A program made the translations under genes and the position numbers. From JAAEUE01 sp039180225 (GTDB taxonomy: Bacteria; Pseudomonadota; Alphaproteobacteria; Rhizobiales; CAJQND01), in assembly GCA_039180225.1 (NCBI GenBank), contig JBCDDQ010000328.1, positions 1-5,357 on the forward strand: a stretch of DNA of 5,357 bases, given 5' to 3'. This document shows, piece after piece, positions 1 through 4,254 of this stretch; position 1 is the first letter of the stretch, and each line of letters begins with the position of its first letter. A model generated the notes under the pieces. The model saw only the letters and a list, made by a program, of their open reading frames with translations. It was not told the DNA's origin and made no database searches.

Positions 1-1
1 A

Positions 2-73
2 GTTCCGTTTCTTCTGATGCCCTCCATCGTTCTGGTCTACATTCTGGGCCGCGTTGCGAAGGGGCGATTCTAG
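2..73 (+). CDS. 3' end of a probable membrane protein gene (partial)
   Basis: This frame is open from the left edge and stops at a TAG at 71-73. It encodes 23 residues, VPFLLMPSIVLVYILGRVAK followed by GRF. That is a hydrophobic stretch of about 14 residues followed by a short basic tail (R, K, R), as expected of a last transmembrane helix with its positive end in the cytoplasm. The neighbouring frame is also open but reads far less like protein. The end loosely resembles the final helix of binding-protein-dependent ABC permeases, but 23 residues cannot assign a family. It lies on the same strand as the amidase gene 77 bp downstream, so the two may share a transcript, and a transporter next to an amidase would fit uptake of the amide. 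Function is unknown from this window. Confidence 0.5.
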   Translation, partial: VPFLLMPSIVLVYILGRVAKGRF

Positions 74-150
74 CTCCCAATCTCCTTGCTGATGAACTGA
101 GGGGTTGGTAAAGCGGCTGGCCGGGCCAACGATTGCGGAAGGCGGATGAA
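74..150 (+). promoter_or_regulatory. Leader of the amidase gene with Shine-Dalgarno site and weak inverted repeat
   Basis: This spacer holds no gene. GGAAGG at 137-142 lies 8 nt before the ATG at 151 and is a good Shine-Dalgarno site. It supports ATG 151 over the in-frame TTG at 133, which would put this motif inside the coding region. Upstream, GTTGG (104-108) and CCAAC (126-130) form an inverted repeat, with a smaller CGG/CCG pair between the arms, so a weak stem could form in the leader RNA. I see no convincing -35/-10 pair, which agrees with read-through from the gene upstream. Confidence 0.4.
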
Positions 151-921
151 ATGAAGCTGGGCGTGTTTCAGCCTGCGTTCGGGGGGCTATTGCCGGATGA
201 ACGCATAGAGCGTCTGGGAGCGGTGATTGCCGAAACTTCGGTTGATCTCGTGATTTGTCCGGAGCTCTTTTTGTCCGGTTACAATGTGGGCAAAGATTTG
301 ACGCGCTTTGCGCAGCCCGCTGAAGGCCCCAGGTTTAAGCTGATCGCAGAACTGGCCCGTGCGCATCAAACCGCGATTTTATACGGTTATCCGGAGCTTG
401 AAGCAGGAACGCTCTACAATTCGGCTGCCTGTGTTGGACCGGACGGCGCGCTCATTGCCAATCACCGCAAGCGGGCTAACTCGCCGGCGAGCTTTGAAGA
501 GGATTATTTCACTCCCGGCAAAGCGCATTCGGTCTTCGACTATGCCGGACTGCGCATTGCGATTTTGATTTGCTACGAGGTGGAGTTTCCAGAAGCCGTT
601 CGCCAAGCCGCGCAGTCGGGCGCGCATTTGGTCGTGGTGCCGACCGCATTGGTGGAGCAGTGGGACGTGGTGGCGAGCCGTGTTGTGCCCGCGCGCGCCT
701 TTGAGAACGGAGTGTGGGTGGCCTATTGCAATCATGCCGGGCGAGAGGGAAATTGCGTTTATCTGGGTGGCAGCCGGATTGTTGCCCCAGATGGCCAAGA
801 GGCCGCCGTAGCGGGACGGGAGGAGGCTCTCATCTGTGCCGACGTTGACACGGATCGTGTCGCTGCCGCTCAACAGCGTCTGCCCTATCTTCGCGACTGC
901 GGGCGCTTTGCGCCTGCTTAA
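151..921 (+). CDS. Nitrilase-superfamily carbon-nitrogen hydrolase (amidase, R-amidase-like)
   Basis: This is a 256-residue cytoplasmic amidase that hydrolyses a carboxamide or related C-N bond to a carboxylate and ammonia or an amine. The full catalytic set of the family is visible: Glu38 in ICPELFLSGYN, Lys107 in NHRKRAN, the accessory Glu at 116/117 in FEEDYFTPG, and the nucleophile Cys141 in AILICYEVEFPE. The length is typical for a single-domain member. The C-terminal PYLRD near residues 245-249 and the overall pattern resemble, from memory, bacterial stereoselective R-amidases more than true nitrilases or beta-ureidopropionases. The start is ATG 151 because of the GGAAGG site 8 nt upstream. 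A TTG at 133 would add six residues (MRKADE) before the conserved first strand. It follows a probable membrane-protein gene and converges on the lactonase-like gene. The superfamily is certain, the substrate is not. Confidence 0.9.
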   Translation: MKLGVFQPAFGGLLPDERIERLGAVIAETSVDLVICPELFLSGYNVGKDLTRFAQPAEGPRFKLIAELARAHQTAILYGYPELEAGTLYNSAACVGPDGALIANHRKRANSPASFEEDYFTPGKAHSVFDYAGLRIAILICYEVEFPEAVRQAAQSGAHLVVVPTALVEQWDVVASRVVPARAFENGVWVAYCNHAGREGNCVYLGGSRIVAPDGQEAAVAGREEALICADVDTDRVAAAQQRLPYLRDCGRFAPA

Positions 922-936
922 TCGGCTCGCAGCCGG
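922..936 (+). terminator. Hairpin directly after the amidase stop codon
   Basis: CGGCT (923-927), loop CGC, then AGCCG (931-935) form a perfect 5-bp stem that starts one base after the TAA. The position is right for a transcript end. A run of G follows rather than T, so it lacks the U-tract of a classical intrinsic terminator. It may be a weak terminator or an RNA 3'-end stabiliser. Confidence 0.35.
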
Positions 937-990
937 GGGGTAGAGTTCATGCCCGCGAACCCGTTTTCAGATGGAAGCATGAGGCGTGCA

Positions 991-1011
991 CGCTGGCTTG
1001 ACGTCCCAGCG
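991..1011 (-). terminator. Hairpin directly after the lactonase-like gene
   Basis: CGCTGG (991-996) and CCAGCG (1006-1011) are perfect inverted 6-bp arms around a 9-nt loop that contains the palindrome GACGTC. On the - strand the stem begins two bases after the TAG stop (1016-1014), the place expected for the end of the four-gene transcript. A second palindrome, GCGTGCACGC (984-993), overlaps its distal arm. No T-run follows on either strand, so intrinsic termination is uncertain. Confidence 0.4.
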
Positions 1012-1013
1012 CA

Positions 1014-1814
1014 CTATCCCAGAGGAGAAGGTCCCAAGAGGTCTGCGGCCAAGTCCACTGTGTTCTGATCATCTGGATGCTTGGGATAAAGGTCCATGAC
1101 TTTAGGATCATGACCTGGCACCACATGAGCTGGGCTGTCTGCCAATGCGATCAGGCGCTCTTGGGTTTCGCATTGGGTCGGCACATCGGCGATGATGGGG
1201 AACGGGTTGTCCAAAGCCAGATTGTCGTAGAAATGCGCGCAGTCTGATGCCAGGACGACTTGCCCGCGCCGGGTTGCCACCGTGGCGCACATCAGCCCGC
1301 GCGAATGGCCGCCCATAAGGTGGACCTTGAAACCGTCAAACAACTCTTTGTCGCCATCCACAAAGCGCACCCGTCCGTTATAGTTCTGGCGCACGAGCTC
1401 ACACACGTCATCAGGCTCGAACGGCAGCCGCACTGCCGGATAGCGCACATAGCGTCCGGTGGCAAAATGCACTTCCTTGTCCTGAATGTAGATATCTGCG
1501 TTGGGAAACAATGGAATGTTGCCGGCGTGATCGTAATGCAAGTGGGTGAGGATTACCGTGTCGATATCTTGCGGGCTGAGGCCGAAGATTTTTAAGCCTT
1601 CGGAAGGACAGCGCTCTATGGTGCGGCCTCTTTTGGCCGCTCTTTCAGCGGTAAAGCCTGTGTCGACCAGAATGTTGCGGCCGCCGCCTTGCACCAGCCA
1701 GACGTAGTAAAAAATCGGCCAGGGGCCATCGTGGGGGTCTTCCATGAGAAAGGCTTGGGCGGATTTGAGCATATGGGAGCCATACTTAATGGCGTGCACC
1801 TCATATTGTGTCAT
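1014..1814 (-). CDS. Metallo-beta-lactamase-fold hydrolase, N-acyl-homoserine-lactonase family
   Basis: This is a 266-residue cytoplasmic dinuclear-metal hydrolase, predicted to open lactone or similar ester rings. With the start at 1814, all expected metal ligands are present: His91, His93, Asp95 and His96 in THLHYDHAGN, His170 in MGGHSRG, bridging Asp191 in LASDCAHFYDN, and His235 in VVPGHD. The spacing closely matches the AiiA-type lactonases. The catalytic Tyr that AiiA carries three residues after the bridging Asp is not at that place; here Tyr196 lies five after it. The start is ATG 1814 because GAGGAGG (1830-1824) lies 9 nt upstream. ATG 1823 directly abuts that site, and the farther upstream codons lie inside the preceding gene. 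It overlaps the dehydrogenase gene by 14 nt, so translation is probably coupled. Location in a catabolic operon suggests a metabolic lactone rather than quorum quenching, which is an inference. Confidence 0.88.
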   Translation of the reverse strand: MTQYEVHAIKYGSHMLKSAQAFLMEDPHDGPWPIFYYVWLVQGGGRNILVDTGFTAERAAKRGRTIERCPSEGLKIFGLSPQDIDTVILTHLHYDHAGNIPLFPNADIYIQDKEVHFATGRYVRYPAVRLPFEPDDVCELVRQNYNGRVRFVDGDKELFDGFKVHLMGGHSRGLMCATVATRRGQVVLASDCAHFYDNLALDNPFPIIADVPTQCETQERLIALADSPAHVVPGHDPKVMDLYPKHPDDQNTVDLAADLLGPSPLG

Positions 1815-2820
1815 CGTCTTCATCCTCCTCGTTGTCCTCAGGGGTCGCACCAATCAGATCTTCCAGATATCTGAAGATTTCCGTGTGATCGGCATCCCGG
1901 TCCGTGGCCGCGCTGGCATCCGACCAGAGCTCAGCCTCCCGTGTGAGACCAGGGGCGCTGAGGCCCAGCTCTTCGGCCATGGCGGCCGCGGCCTTAACAT
2001 CCTTGGTCATAAGATCCAGATGAAAGCCGGAGCCGAAGGCCTTGTTGAAGATCTGCTGGTGAAACTTGATCTGGGTTGCATTGTTGCGCCCGGTTGAGGC
2101 GTTGATGATATCGATCATGGTGGCCGGTGAAAGGCCGAACTCGCGGCCGATCAGGACGGCTTCGGAAGCTGCGCTCAGGCCCACTGCGGAAAGATAATTG
2201 TTAAGAGCCTTCATGGCATGGCCGGTGCCGAGCCCTCCTGTGGGCGTAACCTTGCCCATCGAGCCGATCAGCTTGGTCACCCGTTTCAGAACCTCCTCGA
2301 AATTGCCACCCAACATGATGGAGAGCGATGCGTTCTTGGCGCGCTTCACGCCTCCCGAAACCGGCGCATCGCACAAGACGATCTCATGCTCCAGAAGAGC
2401 GGCCCCGGTCTTTATGGTGGTCGGCGGGTAGGAAGAGCTCATATCAACGACGATCATGCCCGGCTTTAAGCCCCTGGACGGGATGTCGGGCTGGGCAGGG
2501 TCGTTAAACAGGACGTTGCGCACAATGTTGCCGTTAGGCAGCATGAGGATAAGGCATTCTGCGCTGGTGACGGCCTCTTCAAAGCTGGTGGCCACATGGC
2601 ATCCGGCCGTATCGGCTGCCGACACGGCGGTTTCAATGCGCGTGTCGTAGAGGCACAGATGGTCGAGCTCGGCAGCGGCAAGGTTCACGGCCATGGGAGC
2701 GCCCATGTTGCCGGTGCCCACGAAGGCAACGGTTGTTATCGGCTCAACGCCATCATCCGGTTCCGCCTCGGGCGCCTTGGACTTAGGCTTGGCCTTCCGG
2801 GTGGTCTTTCTGGCGGCCAT
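1801..2820 (-). CDS. NAD(P)-dependent beta-hydroxyacid dehydrogenase (3-hydroxyisobutyrate dehydrogenase family) with charged tails
   Basis: This is a 339-residue oxidoreductase that interconverts a beta-hydroxyacid and its semialdehyde or oxo form. Visible landmarks are the Rossmann loop GTGNMG (35-40), Asp59 after strand two (LYDTR, favouring NAD over NADP), the substrate-binding DAPVSGG (151-157), the catalytic segment GHAMKALNN with Lys204 and Asn208, and the conserved KD at 273-274. The usual family length is about 290-300. The extra length is a tail of about 28 residues before the Rossmann fold, with seven Lys/Arg among residues 4-15, plus an acidic tail (328-337, nine of ten Glu/Asp). 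The ATG at 2820 follows the previous stop TGA with no gap, and AAGGAG (2835-2830) lies 9 nt upstream. No other start codon occurs before the Rossmann strand, so the tail is real. Tartronate-semialdehyde, hydroxyisobutyrate and hydroxymethyl-dicarboxylate substrates are all possible. Confidence 0.9.
   Translation of the reverse strand: MAARKTTRKAKPKSKAPEAEPDDGVEPITTVAFVGTGNMGAPMAVNLAAAELDHLCLYDTRIETAVSAADTAGCHVATSFEEAVTSAECLILMLPNGNIVRNVLFNDPAQPDIPSRGLKPGMIVVDMSSSYPPTTIKTGAALLEHEIVLCDAPVSGGVKRAKNASLSIMLGGNFEEVLKRVTKLIGSMGKVTPTGGLGTGHAMKALNNYLSAVGLSAASEAVLIGREFGLSPATMIDIINASTGRNNATQIKFHQQIFNKAFGSGFHLDLMTKDVKAAAAMAEELGLSAPGLTREAELWSDASAATDRDADHTEIFRYLEDLIGATPEDNEEDEDDDTI
1815..1830 (-). promoter_or_regulatory. 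Shine-Dalgarno site of the lactonase-like gene inside the dehydrogenase gene
   Basis: GAGGAGG at 1830-1824 (read on the - strand) precedes the ATG at 1814 by 9 nt. It lies wholly within codons for the acidic tail of the dehydrogenase, whose stop is at 1803-1801. A ribosome finishing the dehydrogenase therefore passes over the initiation region of the next gene, the usual arrangement for translational coupling. Confidence 0.75.
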
Positions 2821-3681
2821 TCAGAGGAACTCCTTGGCCCAGCGCGCATACTCTTGCGCCCGGGTTGCCATGCTTTTGAGCTCAGCGGAGGGCTGTCCCT
2901 CAAGCTCCGATGGCGCACCGCCTGCGCCCAAGTGTTTCAAGGTCTCATAAACAGCATGCATGGCCGCAGGCAGCGTAGGGTGGCCCTGCAGGCAAAGCCG
3001 CACGCCTTGGGCTGCCAGATAGTCTTTGTCCATCAGCTCCTGGCCGATGCCGCCGAGAATGAGAGGCAGGGTCAATGGACCTGCAATCTTCTCCAGATCG
3101 CCCTTTGTTTTAACCCCCACCAGAAAGATGGCATCCACGCCGGTCTCTTGATAGGCCAGGACCCGCCTTGCCGCTTCCTCCGCTCCCAAAGGTCCGGCTG
3201 TGTCGGTGCGCCCGGCAATTATCAGATCGGGGTCGCGCCTTGCCTCAACGGCGGCGCGCAGTTTTGCCGTTCCCTCTTCAAGGGAGATGAAGCGGGGCTT
3301 GCCTTCACCGCCATGGGCGACGGGCAGGCTTGTGTCTTCAATGGAGAGCCCCGCTGCGCCCGCCACTTCCAACTCTTCAACCGTTCGCATGACGCTCAGC
3401 GCATTGCCGTAGCCGTGGTCCGCGTCCACCATTATGGGAAGATCAGAGGAGCGGGCCATGCGGTTCACGAGGCCGGCCAGCTCGCTCAAAGTGAGGACGA
3501 TGACATCCGGCGCGCCCAACACGGCCAGGGACGCCATGGAGCCGCCGAGCATACCCACCTGAAAGCCGAGATCCTCGGCAATCCGCATGGAGATGGGATC
3601 GAACACGGAAGCCGGGTGCACACAGGCGCTTCCTTCAAGCACGTTGCGAAATGCCTTGCGGCGCTCATACCAGCGGTGCAC
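2821..3681 (-). CDS. Oxaloacetate decarboxylase-like protein, isocitrate lyase/PEP mutase superfamily
   Basis: This is a 286-residue TIM-barrel enzyme predicted to use Mg2+ and a 2-oxoacid. The pattern closely follows, from memory, Pseudomonas aeruginosa PA4872, an oxaloacetate decarboxylase. Shared elements are ASVFDP.S.RIA.DLGF (24-40), GGS.ASL (46-52), APD.....TLSE (57-67), DADHGYGNAL.VMRTV (86-101), IED (114-116), Arg158 and QGH with His234. The Cys-containing KKCGH loop of isocitrate and methylisocitrate lyases is absent; residues 120-131 read PVAHGGEGKPRF. C-C lyase action by the usual mechanism is therefore unlikely. The start is a GTG at 3681 with GGGAGGGG (3693-3686) just upstream, and the resulting first residues MHR match my recollection of PA4872. 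The stop TGA directly touches the dehydrogenase ATG. Oxaloacetate is the best substrate guess; a substituted 2-oxo-dicarboxylate is equally open. Confidence 0.87.
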   Translation of the reverse strand: MHRWYERRKAFRNVLEGSACVHPASVFDPISMRIAEDLGFQVGMLGGSMASLAVLGAPDVIVLTLSELAGLVNRMARSSDLPIMVDADHGYGNALSVMRTVEELEVAGAAGLSIEDTSLPVAHGGEGKPRFISLEEGTAKLRAAVEARRDPDLIIAGRTDTAGPLGAEEAARRVLAYQETGVDAIFLVGVKTKGDLEKIAGPLTLPLILGGIGQELMDKDYLAAQGVRLCLQGHPTLPAAMHAVYETLKHLGAGGAPSELEGQPSAELKSMATRAQEYARWAKEFL

Positions 3682-3700
3682 GGGACCCCTCCCAGATTAT

Positions 3701-3746
3701 TGCTGTTCTCATAATGCTATATGTCGGCCCGGGTCAAACATCCCGG
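3701..3746 (-). promoter_or_regulatory. Candidate promoter before the decarboxylase-like gene, with inverted repeat
   Basis: On the - strand, TTGACC (3737-3732) and TATGAG (3713-3708) are 18 bp apart and match the sigma-70 consensus at 5/6 and 4/6 bases. They would start transcription about 20 nt before the GTG, just ahead of its Shine-Dalgarno site. The inverted repeat CCGGG (3729-3733) / CCCGG (3742-3746) overlaps the -35 box and could be an operator or a weak stem. This internal promoter would let the last three genes be expressed without the VOC gene. It is a match by eye only. Confidence 0.3.
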
Positions 3747-3766
3747 CAGTTTGCGCCCAACACTCC

Positions 3767-4153
3767 CTAGCTTTCAAGATTAGGTGTTGGCCATGCCGGG
3801 TCCTTGAACGCTTGGATTTCCAAGGTGTAGCCGTCCGGGTCCCGCAGGAAAAGGTGATAGATGTTGTAGCGTGGGTTGTGCTTTGGTGGACCGTCCGTTT
3901 CCACACCGTTTGCCAGCAAGCGCTCGTACCAGCCATCCACATCCTGGCTCACGAACGTGACGATCACGCCATCAGGCGAGGCGGGGCGGGTCTCACTGCA
4001 TTGGCAGACACCGAGAAAGGCGTCGCCCGCAACCCGAAAAATCTGGCAAGGACCCTGATCCAGGACCAGCTCTAGCCCGAGTTTTTCAGAATAGAACTTC
4101 GCACTCGCGGCAAGATCGGAGGCATAGAGAAACGTGACGTGCTGATCGAACAT
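3767..4153 (-). CDS. Small single-domain VOC-fold protein (glyoxalase/bleomycin-resistance superfamily)
   Basis: This is a 128-residue protein of the vicinal oxygen chelate fold, normally a dimer built from paired beta-alpha-beta-beta-beta modules. Evidence is the first strand with His5 (QHVTFLYASDL), the FYSEKLGLEL helix end (20-29), and the closing RDPDGYTLEIQ (104-114) with Glu112, the standard last metal ligand. A His is expected at the start of the second module (around residues 62-65), but that stretch is GVIV, so the usual two-His-one-Glu site looks incomplete. His100 is nearby but not at the usual position. The protein may therefore be a binding or resistance-type member, or an enzyme with an altered metal site. 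ATG 4153 is the only possible start, since an in-frame TAG lies at 4201-4199 with no start codon between, yet no clear Shine-Dalgarno site precedes it. It lies 85 bp upstream of the decarboxylase-like gene. The specific function is unknown. Confidence 0.82.
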   Translation of the reverse strand: MFDQHVTFLYASDLAASAKFYSEKLGLELVLDQGPCQIFRVAGDAFLGVCQCSETRPASPDGVIVTFVSQDVDGWYERLLANGVETDGPPKHNPRYNIYHLFLRDPDGYTLEIQAFKDPAWPTPNLES

Positions 4154-4254
4154 GGGGAAGTGGGGCCCGCGTGCTTTCTTCTGTTTCCTGGTGTGATGCT
4201 ACACGCTAGATTGCCGCCGACAAGTCGAAAAGAGAAAAGGGCAAGGAACCGATC
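4154..4254. promoter_or_regulatory. Divergent intergenic region with imperfect 22-bp palindrome
   Basis: This 101-bp region separates the leftward VOC gene from the rightward acyl-CoA dehydrogenase gene, so it should hold both promoters. At 4188-4209 an imperfect palindrome pairs 7 of 11 half-site positions (left half CTGGTGTGATG, right half CTACACGCTAG). On the - strand a weak sigma-70 candidate, TTGTCG (4223-4218) and TAGCAT (4201-4196) 16 bp apart, puts the -10 box inside the palindrome, as an operator would. I found no good + strand promoter. AAGGAA (4243-4248), 6 nt before ATG 4255, is the Shine-Dalgarno site of the dehydrogenase. Confidence 0.35.

Noticed and set aside
1..111. Frame 1 reading at the left edge (open to a TAA at 109-111) as the end of the upstream gene
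   Set aside because: Its translation has no hydrophobic or domain-like pattern, whereas the frame ending at 71-73 encodes a plausible terminal membrane helix.
133..150. TTG start at 133 for the amidase
   Set aside because: The GGAAGG ribosome binding site at 137-142 lies inside this extension and is well placed for ATG 151, which starts directly at the conserved first strand.
379..873. A 164-codon open frame on the - strand opposite the amidase gene
   Set aside because: The + strand frame has the full nitrilase triad; this one has no recognisable motif.
1815..1853. Upstream starts at 1823 and 1853 for the lactonase-like gene
   Set aside because: The 1823 ATG abuts the GAGGAGG with no spacing. 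The farther start adds a basic leader, read from the overlapping dehydrogenase codons, that the family does not need.
2596..3714. A 372-codon open frame on the + strand, antisense to the decarboxylase-like gene and the start of the dehydrogenase gene
   Set aside because: It is longer than the gene it covers, but its translation is rich in His, Gly, Arg and Cys with no family motif. The opposite strand carries two genes with complete catalytic motifs and ribosome binding sites. Long antisense frames are common in GC-rich coding DNA.
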